From Phycisphaerae bacterium (lineage in GTDB: Bacteria > Planctomycetota > Phycisphaerae > Sedimentisphaerales > SM23-30): 41,056 bases of DNA. The DNA is taken from positions 1 through 41,056 of the forward strand of contig JAEIOG010000041.1 in NCBI GenBank assembly GCA_016342495.1, in the 5' to 3' direction. Below, one piece after another: positions 8,101-15,258 of the stretch; position 1 is the first letter of the stretch, and each line of letters begins with the position of its first letter. Under the pieces are notes generated by a model. It made no database searches, had not been told where the DNA came from, and worked only from the letters and a program-made list of their open reading frames with translations. A program made the position numbers and the translations under genes.

Positions 8101-10451
8101 TTACGAATGCCATTAAGGATACGCTGGGCCGAGGTCATCAGGGCCGAGGTTATCTGGTTGCGTTTGGCAACGAGCTGAACTTTGCGGGATTCAAAAGTGT
8201 TATAAATTTCTTCACGTTTTTCGCTTAGTTCAAGAATGAATTCTTCAAAGTCAGTAAATTTGCTTTCGAGGGTTTCCAGTTGTACTGAGGCTTTGGTCAG
8301 GTATTCATCGCATTTATCAGGGGTGCCGCAAAGGTCGAGGAAATTGATGACTGATTGGTCTAGCAATTTGACCTGGGCAGAGAATTCGGTTTTGCCTTCG
8401 ATGGTGGCAAGTTCATTGAGCTTGTTTTTCAGGCTGGCTTTGACCTGGTTGACTATGGCAAAGACCAATGAAATGGTGTCGATGATAGCGGTGGTTTCGG
8501 TTGCGTCAGTGATTTTGAGATTGCTGACGATTTCGGTTAGCATTTCCAGTTCGGTCGCGATTTTGCTGACTTTTTCGTTATGTTCTTTGACTTCGGTAAC
8601 TTTTTTGAGGTTGGGTACAGTTTTGCCGAGGTTTTGGATGCGGGTTCGGTAGGGTGTTAGCGAATTTGGATTCAAGAGGAACTGTACGCACAGGTCGCTT
8701 AGAGTTTTAGTTTCGTTGGCAACATCGGTTTCGAGTTTTTCAATTAATTCAAGGTCAGCATATCGCAGGTCACGTAAGGAAATGATCTGACCACGCAAGC
8801 CTCGCAGTTGGCTAAGATGGCTAACAAATATATCGACATTGTCCATGGCATCATAATCGATGGATTTAAGATGTTCGGTAACGAGTTTGTGAACAGTATT
8901 GATTTCTTTGCGGGTGTTTTCTCGGGTACGGACAACTTTTTCATATTCATCGACAGCGGCAGCGGCGGTCTGGGCGATTTCAGTTAGTGGTGCAGCCAGA
9001 TTGAAGGTAGCGGCGGAATCAATCCAGAAAAATGAATCCCGGATATTCTGGGCTTCTTTGTTGATATCGAGATAGAGGTTAACATAGCCTTCTTTTTTGT
9101 TAATAAGGTTTAGCAGTGCTGAACATTCAGCCATACAGCGGACAATGTCTTTATTGCCGATTTTGAAGAGTTCGGAATCATCTTTAGTTTCAATATTATA
9201 ATCGAAAGCATAATAGGGCGTTTGCCAGACTTGTACGGCATGGTGTTTTTGCGGTTCCTGTTCAGCACGAAAATAAAGCATGGTTCCATCTTTGAAATAT
9301 GAATAGCCATTGCATATAAAAGGATTTTCTATTTGCTGACTTATGGTATTATAAGAAAGCAGGACATAGACGCCAGCTTCGCGGTTATAGAAAATATATA
9401 AATGATCTTCGCCATTGGGTGAACTGATGCGTTTTTCGAAAACCATATTGTCGGTATTGGTGGAAAATACTTTGTGTTCGCCGGTTGCCAGGTAATAGCC
9501 ATTGGAAAATATTAAACCATGATTTTCTGGCAGGAGAACGCAAGAATCTTTGATACTGTCAGCGCGGGTAATATTTTGAAGTTTAGAATTATATATCAGG
9601 TAACGGAAATCTTTTTCCTGATAGGGTTTGATTTTCATAATTACCATATGGTCGATTATGGCATAATAGATTTCAGCATCAATTAAGGTCTGGTCGGGAT
9701 TTTCGACAGGTTCGGAGTAGATGCCCTGGCCGGATTCGGTATTATCTTCGATTTTTACAGTTAAGTCACCGCCAACGGTCTCGACAAAAACAATATCTTC
9801 GATGGAAATATGGGGGTTCAGGCCATTGCGGTGCATATCCTGGGTGGTGCGAATCCATTGGAAACCATGCTGAGGCGGAAATAGATATTCATGGTCGCTG
9901 CGATTATCGCAATACTGTAATTGTTGGCCTTTGATGATCCATTTGAATGTTTTGACATCGTTTACGGATTTGCCAACCCGGAAAACCATATAAAGGTATG
10001 GGCCTATTACGGCGAACTTGGCAAAACGGGCGTTGCGATAATATTTGTACAGGTTAAAAAAGTCGGCTTCAAACTCTTTGTTTTCCAGCAGGTCTAAAGT
10101 TTCAGTAGTCAGGTTATTATCCTGCCAGCTGTAAATGGCAAAGACATCTGATAGTTGCATTTCCGATCGCAGGCCTACAAAAACATTATAGCCAAAGATA
10201 AATTTATTACCTATCGGCACCATGTCACGCGGTTCACAATTATTTTCGGTAGTGATGCGTTGGCTGTTAAGCAGTTTGGTCTCAATAGAACCAAATACAG
10301 ATTTTCTGGCAGCATTTAATTGCGAAAGCCGGTCTTGCAGAGTCTTTCCGTGGGTTCCGAGTCTGTTACGTAATATTTCATATGTGCCACCGGTGAGCTG
10401 ATCGGGTTTTTGATCTTGTTCCTGGGCTTTAGAGGATTCTTTGTCAACCAT
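5142..10451 (-). CDS. Giant AAA+ ATPase with DUF3686 ('DNA repair ATPase' type)
   Basis: 1769 residues. Roughly the first 500 are beta-rich, as in DUF3686 proteins; the middle (about 530-860) is strongly coiled-coil; a mixed region follows; then a single AAA+ module with Walker A SPPGYGKTT (Lys1283), Walker B MIYLDDIQ (Asp1345-Asp1346), a sensor-1-like AGNPY and arginines in MLTNRADTY; the last ~250 residues are again helical. The database name 'DNA repair ATPase' has little experimental support as far as I know, and no nuclease or DNA-binding motif is visible. Context (three PspA paralogues and a flotillin) points to membrane work instead. ATG 10451 has AAGGA 7 bases upstream and is preferred; the frame stays open back to an ATG at 10583, allowing a 44-residue extension with a poor ribosome site. 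Confidence 0.87.
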   Translation of the reverse strand: MVDKESSKAQEQDQKPDQLTGGTYEILRNRLGTHGKTLQDRLSQLNAARKSVFGSIETKLLNSQRITTENNCEPRDMVPIGNKFIFGYNVFVGLRSEMQLSDVFAIYSWQDNNLTTETLDLLENKEFEADFFNLYKYYRNARFAKFAVIGPYLYMVFRVGKSVNDVKTFKWIIKGQQLQYCDNRSDHEYLFPPQHGFQWIRTTQDMHRNGLNPHISIEDIVFVETVGGDLTVKIEDNTESGQGIYSEPVENPDQTLIDAEIYYAIIDHMVIMKIKPYQEKDFRYLIYNSKLQNITRADSIKDSCVLLPENHGLIFSNGYYLATGEHKVFSTNTDNMVFEKRISSPNGEDHLYIFYNREAGVYVLLSYNTISQQIENPFICNGYSYFKDGTMLYFRAEQEPQKHHAVQVWQTPYYAFDYNIETKDDSELFKIGNKDIVRCMAECSALLNLINKKEGYVNLYLDINKEAQNIRDSFFWIDSAATFNLAAPLTEIAQTAAAAVDEYEKVVRTRENTRKEINTVHKLVTEHLKSIDYDAMDNVDIFVSHLSQLRGLRGQIISLRDLRYADLELIEKLETDVANETKTLSDLCVQFLLNPNSLTPYRTRIQNLGKTVPNLKKVTEVKEHNEKVSKIATELEMLTEIVSNLKITDATETTAIIDTISLVFAIVNQVKASLKNKLNELATIEGKTEFSAQVKLLDQSVINFLDLCGTPDKCDEYLTKASVQLETLESKFTDFEEFILELSEKREEIYNTFESRKVQLVAKRNQITSALMTSAQRILNGIRKRVDTLTDVNEINGFFAADMMVQKLEETVENLLKLNDSVKADDINSQLKSIQQGAIRQLKDRQALYEDGENIIRLGSHRFRVNNQNLEITMVNRDDQMYYHLTGTGFFEKVDDIQLQNTKEIWNLDSVSETPQTYRGEYLAYKMLEHLNANDLKTKDKLCRAELDEVAKFTREFMGPRFAEGYVKGVHDQDGCLILQTLLQLESEIGLLRFPTQARSLALLFWQLWDNAAQKQLLTTKIHSIGQLQQTFGIDDTKDKYVALLQNEIQNFIANTNLFDSEITNSAANYLFDELVKADNFCMSKLAADILANFEKQLSKAQRTKLDATIKDLHTDPIGAFTLLRDWLRSYIRQHNGKLEYAEEAAVLMTDPARKNRHIIAQDINRKIKGMVGAHSLINDGTYELNYCKYNDKLYHHENHIVPKFNMYRQRKKELTDKFSENLKLSEFEPHILTSFVRNQLIDQVYLPLLGDNLAKQIGSASDNKRTDLQGLLLLISPPGYGKTTLMEYIANRLGLIFVKINGPAIGNKVTSIDPNEAPNMAARQEIEKLNLAFEMGDNVMIYLDDIQHCNPEILQKFISLCDGQRRIEGVYKGKSRTYDLRGKRVCVVMAGNPYTESGEKFRIPDMLTNRADTYNIGDIVGDNFDAFTMSYIENSITSNPVLSKLANRSQKDIASVIKLAQTNQREGIDFEGNYTADELNEYVSIMKKLFRVRDVILNVNRQYIDSAAQADAYRTEPPFLLQGSYRNMNRIAQRVLPVMNDDELWTLIYSNYQQDAQTLTSGTEANLLKFAEITQTLTEEQNTRWSEIKRTFGRNQLLGDESQDKVAMVVRQLNAFGAGLDSIKDVLAQGVDSITKKPDQTNQNLQTETLTKVTDQFADKFDVIIDELSHQRKDIANQAAQQKAFDTEKDAHMLLSVLEEQYNTMETWLMRVTHNRDGQRKYVSELVSKFEKMSDGYANLMEFLRQRYLTEEQPKKSDESKPKQSENE

Positions 10452-10582
10452 GATATAATCCTTGGCGTTATTTCGTGTCTTAATAAGCAGCGGTGGAGCT
10501 TGCGGTAATGCTATGGATAAATCTCCCGGATACCACATAGCCACCGTTTGGCTCCATGCTGCTATTTTTTGAAAATTATGCA

Positions 10583-10608
10583 TAACCCCCAAGGTTAAAT
10601 TGGGGGCT
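10583..10608 (-). terminator. Hairpin between flotillin and AAA+ genes (attenuator or processing site)
   Basis: On the minus strand an 11-bp stem (10598-10608 with 10583-10593 approximately; core CCCCCAA/TTGGGGG) with a short loop lies about 10 bases after the flotillin stop codon. There is no proper T-run, so full termination is unlikely. It may partly terminate or protect the upstream mRNA. It resembles the hairpin at 481-505, also just after a stop codon. Confidence 0.45.
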
Positions 10609-10618
10609 ATGTAATGTT

Positions 10619-12607
10619 TTACTTAAGGAAATTCTTTGCTGGCTTATCACCGATGCCCATGGCCTTGATGGTATTGATAAGGTTATTGAACATTGGTTTC
10701 TGATCTTTATCAGACATGCCAGCCATCTTAGTTACCAGGGCTGAAACGGTCAGGTTTTTGACATCTTCGCTACCAATACCGAACTGGTAGACGAATTCAC
10801 GTATTTTCTTTGTGGTTTCTTCTGCGTCACCAGTAAAGAAAGTATCTTTTACATCGGTTAGAACTTCGCTATTGGTGACCATGCGGTCAACGCTCTTACC
10901 GGCGGTAACAGATCCAACCAGTTTTTCAAAGAAGGTATTTTCCCCGCCAATAATGTCGATGCGAGCTGATTTAAGAGCTTCGCCAACGATGAGAGCCTGT
11001 TGTTCGGCGATGTCTTTCTGAATAGTGATTTCAGCAAGCTCAACTTGCAGATCTTTATTAAGACGTAATTTGAATTCTTCGTGGTCTTTGCCAACGGCAT
11101 CGAAGATTTTCATGGCTTCTGCTTTGTCACGGATACCATCGGCTTCGCTATGGTATTTCAGTTCCATGACCTTGGCTTCTGCGGTTCCTTGTTTTTCCAG
11201 AGCAGCAGCTTTGGCTTCGATAACTTCGGCTTCGGCGGTGCCACGGACGGCTTCTTCTTTAATAGAAGCTTCGGCCAGAGTCTTTTTAGCAACAGCGTTG
11301 CGGTCAGCGGATTTCTGGTTAGCATCAGCTTCAATAATTTGTTGTTCAGCATAAAGTTCAGCAGCACGCTTAGACGCTTCGGCTGCTTTGATGTCTTTGA
11401 CCAGGGCCGATTCAGCGGTTTCTTCGGCTTTGGTGATCTGCACCTTTTTGCTACGGTCAGCGGTTGCGAATTCTTCGGTGTCGAGGATACGCTGTTGTTC
11501 GGCAACGACGGTTTTTTCGATGGAAACCCGTTCGCGGATGGCGGCTTGCAGTTCTTTTTTCTGACCTTCGACGGCTTTGTCTTTTTCGACCTGGGCGATG
11601 GTGACCAGGCGTTCACGTTCGGTGGCTTCCAGGCCACGTTCACGTTCGACTCGTTCGGTTTCGACCGCTTCGGTTTTTTCACGATTTTTAGATGCGACGA
11701 TGATCTGGCGGTTTTTGTTTTGTTCGGCTACTGCGATTTCTTCATCGGCGGTGATGCGGGCTCTTTCGCCACGTTCCCGTTCGACCTGTTGTACGCGTTT
11801 GGTTTCGGCTTCTTCGTGAGCCTGAATAGACTGAACTTCACGCTGTTGTTTAGCTTCGGCTTCGGCGAGCTGTTTGTTGAGTTCCAGGATAGCTTCCTGA
11901 GCTTCGACATTTTGTTGGGTGATTGTTTTATCTTTTTCACGTTCACGGGCATTGGCTAACTCAAATTGTTCAGCGGTTAGAATCGTGATTTTCTTGATAC
12001 CTTCAGCATCGAGGATATTATCTGGTTTCAGCTTTGCTTTATCGGTTTGTTCGAGATAATCGATAGCGGCATCTTCCAGGACATAGCCACTGAGGTCTGT
12101 TCCTATGATATCCAGAATTTGTTCACGGAATGCTACACGATTGGTATATAGTTCGGAGAAATCAAATTGTTTACCGACGGTTTTCAAAGCTTCGCTGAAT
12201 TTGGCATCAAATAATTCGATTAATGCCTGGCGGTCCGAAGCTCTTTCGCAACCAAGTGATTGAGCAACTTTTTTGACATCATCAACAGTGTTATTAACCC
12301 TTACAAAAAATGCTACAACAATATCGGCACGCAGATTATCTTTACAGATAAGACCCTGCTCGCCGCGACGGTCGATTTCGATACGTTTTACCGAAATATC
12401 CATGTATTCAGCTTTGTGCATGATTGGGATTACAAATTTACCAGAGAAGCTGACCTGGGTATTTCCCCAACCATTTCTAATCAACGCTTCACCCTGAGAA
12501 ACTTTACGATAACACTTTGCTAATAATGTAAGGAAACCAATAATGGTAATAATAATAACCGCCGCGGCAATAATGGCGACGTTTTGTCCTAATCCTTCTG
12601 CTAACAT
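10619..12607 (-). CDS. Flotillin-family (YqiK-type) SPFH membrane protein
   Basis: 662 residues. One N-terminal membrane helix (about 8-29), then an SPFH/Band-7 domain (about 30-200), then a very long Glu/Lys/Ala-rich coiled coil (about 205-500) with repeated EAE/AEA motifs typical of flotillins, and a globular C-terminal part (about 520-662). Family knowledge: flotillins oligomerise at the inner membrane and scaffold membrane domains. In E. coli the close type YqiK is encoded with YqiJ, and here the YqiJ-like gene lies directly upstream, supporting the assignment. ATG at 12605-12607 with AGGAG 8 bases upstream. A 77-base gap with a weak hairpin (about 12645-12665) separates it from the YqiJ-like gene. 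Confidence 0.93.
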   Translation of the reverse strand: MLAEGLGQNVAIIAAAVIIITIIGFLTLLAKCYRKVSQGEALIRNGWGNTQVSFSGKFVIPIMHKAEYMDISVKRIEIDRRGEQGLICKDNLRADIVVAFFVRVNNTVDDVKKVAQSLGCERASDRQALIELFDAKFSEALKTVGKQFDFSELYTNRVAFREQILDIIGTDLSGYVLEDAAIDYLEQTDKAKLKPDNILDAEGIKKITILTAEQFELANAREREKDKTITQQNVEAQEAILELNKQLAEAEAKQQREVQSIQAHEEAETKRVQQVERERGERARITADEEIAVAEQNKNRQIIVASKNREKTEAVETERVERERGLEATERERLVTIAQVEKDKAVEGQKKELQAAIRERVSIEKTVVAEQQRILDTEEFATADRSKKVQITKAEETAESALVKDIKAAEASKRAAELYAEQQIIEADANQKSADRNAVAKKTLAEASIKEEAVRGTAEAEVIEAKAAALEKQGTAEAKVMELKYHSEADGIRDKAEAMKIFDAVGKDHEEFKLRLNKDLQVELAEITIQKDIAEQQALIVGEALKSARIDIIGGENTFFEKLVGSVTAGKSVDRMVTNSEVLTDVKDTFFTGDAEETTKKIREFVYQFGIGSEDVKNLTVSALVTKMAGMSDKDQKPMFNNLINTIKAMGIGDKPAKNFLK

Positions 12608-12684
12608 GCTTCTGCTCCTACTGTAAGAATTTATTAATTTGTCGACTAAAGGTTTTGAAAGCCTTTAATCATTTCCCTATTGTT

Positions 12685-13347
12685 TTATTCTGCCATTTTT
12701 CCAATTTCTACAGGCATAACATAATATATTGATTTATCTTTATCGTGGCCAACTACCACGGCTTCATCGCCGCGGTTCAGTGTGCAGCCATCTTCGGTTT
12801 TTGCGTTGATTAAAATTGGAGCCGCAGTAGTTTTGATTTCTGCCTGGCCCATTTTATCTGACACTTTGGTTGTGGTTATAATGCAAATTCTGCCAACGAT
12901 TTTTTTTGTGGAACTATCATCATTATTAAAAGACTCAAAAACTTTAGCAAAGGGCATAAGCACAACTTTTGTTATCATTAAACTGGCAACAAGGTTGCCT
13001 AATGCAATGCCAGTGCCAATAAACATGCCACGGTCTGGATTCAGATAATAGTTACTCATCAAGGATATAATCCATAGACTCAAAATTAATATGCTAAGCA
13101 ATACCATAATTGGCACTTTTCCCACATGGAAAAACCCCAGGAAGGTTCGCAACATATCCGGTGTGGCAATGTCACCATCAAGGTCCATATCTACGTCGGC
13201 ATCAATGTCGGCATCCAGATCGAAATTCAAGAATTCCGCGTCCATTGCACCAATTATCACTGACAGCCAATACAATACAATTAATGATAGCAATATTGTA
13301 AAACCCAGGTTTACCGGCAAGAACGCTTCATGTATTAGTTCGCGCAT
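12685..13347 (-). CDS. YqiJ/NfeD-like membrane protein with OB-fold domain, flotillin partner
   Basis: 220 residues. Hydrophobic segments at about 13-33, 76-97 and 106-132 are membrane helices; the last ~75 residues (from about KKIVGRICII) are beta-rich and fit the OB-fold of NfeD/YqiJ proteins. Between helices 1 and 2 is an aspartate-rich stretch (about 40-60, DLDADIDADVDMDLDGD). Family knowledge: NfeD-type proteins are co-encoded with flotillins and thought to act with them. The ATG at 13345-13347 is 11 bases after the stop of PspA paralogue B. The acidic loop is unusual and might bind cations or a basic partner (inference). Confidence 0.82.
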   Translation of the reverse strand: MRELIHEAFLPVNLGFTILLSLIVLYWLSVIIGAMDAEFLNFDLDADIDADVDMDLDGDIATPDMLRTFLGFFHVGKVPIMVLLSILILSLWIISLMSNYYLNPDRGMFIGTGIALGNLVASLMITKVVLMPFAKVFESFNNDDSSTKKIVGRICIITTTKVSDKMGQAEIKTTAAPILINAKTEDGCTLNRGDEAVVVGHDKDKSIYYVMPVEIGKMAE

Positions 13348-13358
13348 TTCAATAACCT

Positions 13359-14033
13359 TTATTTTTCATTGGAATTGTCCAGGTTTTCTTTAAGAGCCTG
13401 CATTTCTGCTTCTATTTGCAATTCGCGGCTGCGCTGTTGCAATTCTACATCGGTCAAAGTTTCCCCGCGCATTTGCTGGCGAATTTCAACTTCGGCTTCG
13501 CTGGTCATAACTTCATCTTCCAGGCGGTCAAGGGCCGGGTTGCTTTTAGTTATCGAAGCAAATCCAAGTTTTTTGTCGAAGCTGTTCTGGGCATCTGCTA
13601 AGTCTTTGCGAGCCCTTAAATTGCAAAGTTTGGTTTTTGCCTCACGCAGTTGGTCCTGGAGCTTGATAATATTGTCGCTGAGCATTGCATAAGATTTTTT
13701 ACCATCTTCAACGCCCGGGGTCAACTGCGAAATTCTTTCGGTAATCTTGACTTTTTCCGTGACTAACTGGCGGGCATGATTTTCATCATTAGCTTTAATC
13801 GCCGATTGTGCCTGTTGAGTTAATGAATCCCGTTTGTTTTTGAGGCTTTTAAGTTCATTTTCCAATCGGCGATAAGTCGCACCATACATAGCGGCACTTT
13901 CCCGTCCTTCATGAATGACTTCTTCCAGCTCCTTGATTTTCGATTCCAGTTCATTTTCAGCTGGTTCTACTTTGTCGAGCATCCAGTTGATATTTGACTT
14001 TATTATTCTGCTTATTCTTTCGAAGATAGCCAT
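13359..14033 (-). CDS. PspA/IM30-family protein (paralogue B, closest to canonical PspA)
   Basis: 224 residues. The N-terminus MAIFERISRIIKSNINWMLDKVE matches canonical PspA/Vipp1, with an amphipathic helix and then the S-N-x-N-x-x-L-D-K motif. The remainder is continuous coiled coil ending in a charged tail. The ATG at 14033 was chosen over one two codons upstream (14039) because AAGGAG then lies 8 rather than 2 bases away and the product aligns with the family start. It follows paralogue C after a 98-base gap that contains a perfect 10-bp hairpin. Role, from the family: an ESCRT-III-like membrane-binding polymer protecting the inner membrane. Its sequence differs clearly from paralogues A and C, so these are not recent duplicates. 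Confidence 0.9.
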   Translation of the reverse strand: MAIFERISRIIKSNINWMLDKVEPAENELESKIKELEEVIHEGRESAAMYGATYRRLENELKSLKNKRDSLTQQAQSAIKANDENHARQLVTEKVKITERISQLTPGVEDGKKSYAMLSDNIIKLQDQLREAKTKLCNLRARKDLADAQNSFDKKLGFASITKSNPALDRLEDEVMTSEAEVEIRQQMRGETLTDVELQQRSRELQIEAEMQALKENLDNSNEK

Positions 14034-14084
14034 CGCCATTACTCCTTAATTTAGTCATGTCGCTTCCGCTTCATGTTTTATTCA

Positions 14085-14120
14085 AGTCAGGCCTCCAGCG
14101 GTTAGGTCGAAGGCCTGACT
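14085..14120 (-). other. Intercistronic hairpin between PspA paralogues C and B
   Basis: A perfect 10-bp inverted repeat (14085-14094 with 14111-14120, 16-base loop) lies 12 bases beyond the stop codon of paralogue C. No T-run follows on the minus strand, so it is more likely an mRNA-stabilising or processing hairpin, or a weak terminator, than an efficient terminator. Confidence 0.6.
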
Positions 14121-14131
14121 GTTTCGGACAT

Positions 14132-14836
14132 TTAACAGAGAGACTCACCTGTTGCAGAGCACAGGGCTTCTTTGCGTATCTGTGCTAATCTACGTTGAAT
14201 CTCTGTTTCATGGTCCAGCTCACGCAATTGCCGGTCCAGTGACGCTGTTGATAAGTCGTCACCGACCAGGCATGCTTGAATTTCCAGCTGCGACTCTGCT
14301 TCTTCGATGTTGGATTCCAGACGGGCAACCGAATCTAATATGCTGTCTGTATTGCCAACGCCGCCAGTGACGGTTCGTTGAATTTTCTTTTGAGCTTTAA
14401 CGATTTTGGCCCGGGTAAGCAAATCCTGCTTTTTTGAGCGCAGCTCATCTAATTGACGGCCAATTCTTTTGCGGCTGACATGAGCATGATCTAATGCGTC
14501 AACGGCACGGTCGTAATTTTGCTGGGCCAGGGCGATTACTTTTTCCAGGTCGATCTGAGCTTCGACAGCCATCTGTGCGGTCTGGTCATCATTTTTCTGG
14601 ATGGCCAGCACTGCACCGCGGTTGTACTTGGTTAGTCTTTCCTGATGTCTTTGTAATTCGCGTTTAGCTTGTTTAAGATTGGCGCTGGCTTTTGCTTCGG
14701 CCTGAGCGGTTTCTTCCAGTTGCTTTTCCATTTCTTTTACAAGAATAGGGAAAACCTGTTCTGGATCTTCAACGCGGTCTAGAAATGCTTCGATTCTGCC
14801 AAAGGTGATTCTGTGTAGTCTTCTAAATAATCCCAT
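14132..14836 (-). CDS. PspA/IM30-family protein (paralogue C, first gene of the cluster)
   Basis: 234 residues. The N-terminus MGLFRRLHRITFGRIEAFLDRVEDPEQVF is a PspA-type amphipathic helix followed by the helical hairpin; coiled coil continues to about residue 215. It shares with paralogue A the GRIEAFLD(R/S)xE motif at the start and an EIxRRLxQ(I/L)xK motif near the end. The tail LCSATGESLC carries two cysteines, the last being the C-terminal residue; this is unusual for PspA and could form disulfides or be modified (inference). ATG 14834-14836 has AAGGAG 8 bases upstream. It is the first gene of the six-gene leftward cluster. Confidence 0.9.
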   Translation of the reverse strand: MGLFRRLHRITFGRIEAFLDRVEDPEQVFPILVKEMEKQLEETAQAEAKASANLKQAKRELQRHQERLTKYNRGAVLAIQKNDDQTAQMAVEAQIDLEKVIALAQQNYDRAVDALDHAHVSRKRIGRQLDELRSKKQDLLTRAKIVKAQKKIQRTVTGGVGNTDSILDSVARLESNIEEAESQLEIQACLVGDDLSTASLDRQLRELDHETEIQRRLAQIRKEALCSATGESLC

Positions 14837-15002
14837 GACAATACTCCTTATATTAGGCTTCTGGTTTTTTTACCAGAATAACCGACGACGACAGAGTCCC
14901 TTGCCTGTCTCATCGTCAAAATGTTTGCGTATATCCATCAAACGCTGATGGTGCAAATCATGTGGAATACTGAAAATAACGCTCTCGCGTCTTTACATAT
15001 AT

Positions 15003-15032
15003 ACAGTATTGCCTGTTTTTTGGAGTTGTCAA
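15003..15032 (-). promoter_or_regulatory. Candidate sigma-70-type promoter of the PspA-flotillin-AAA cluster
   Basis: On the minus strand a perfect TTGACA (15027-15032) is followed, after 18 bases, by TACTGT (15003-15008), a weak -10. The leader would be about 160 bases. No sigma-54 (GG-N10-GC type) site was found, so control by a PspF-like enhancer-binding protein is not supported. Confidence 0.45.
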
Positions 15033-15165
15033 GTGAAATTGGAAATATTATTTAAATGATTTGTGATTTGACTGTTGATGTGTGAATGAAGTTTATGCGT
15101 TAATATATTGATAATTAAAGCACTTATATCATTTAGTCTCTTCTGGTAAGCCGCGTAAAAAAGAT

Positions 15166-15205
15166 AAAAAAAATTGGCACTTGTATTGTAAAAAACACAA
15201 GTGCC
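15166..15205 (-). terminator. Rho-independent terminator of the CotH/lamin-tail gene
   Basis: A perfect 9-bp stem (15176-15184 with 15197-15205, 12-base loop) is followed on the minus strand by a run of eight T residues (15173-15166). It lies 54 bases after the stop codon at 15259. Confidence 0.85.
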
Positions 15206-15258
15206 GATTTCTATTTTTGTAACCTTTAAAACTGTAATATTTACAGCCTTAAGTATTT

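Larger units (their letters stand above)
14837..15258. other. Intergenic region, 422 bases: cluster promoter, leader and CotH-gene terminator
   Basis: From right to left: the terminator of the CotH gene (15166-15205), an AT-rich stretch, the TTGACA promoter (15003-15032), and a leader of about 160 bases. The leader holds two possible hairpins, CCATCA-N5-TGATGG (about 14937-14953) and an imperfect GACGA...TCGTC one (about 14884-14917). No riboswitch type and no small gene were recognised. Confidence 0.4.

Noticed and set aside
11081-11959. 292-codon Phe/Gly-rich open frame on the plus strand
   Set aside because: It is antisense to the Glu/Lys/Ala-rich coiled coil of the flotillin gene; such composition keeps the opposite frame open. 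Repetitive Phe/Gly/Asp content and lack of family resemblance indicate a shadow.
14837-15258. Sigma-54 promoter as in E. coli psp
   Set aside because: No GG-N10-GC type element was found upstream of the first PspA gene, whereas a TTGACA promoter is present.
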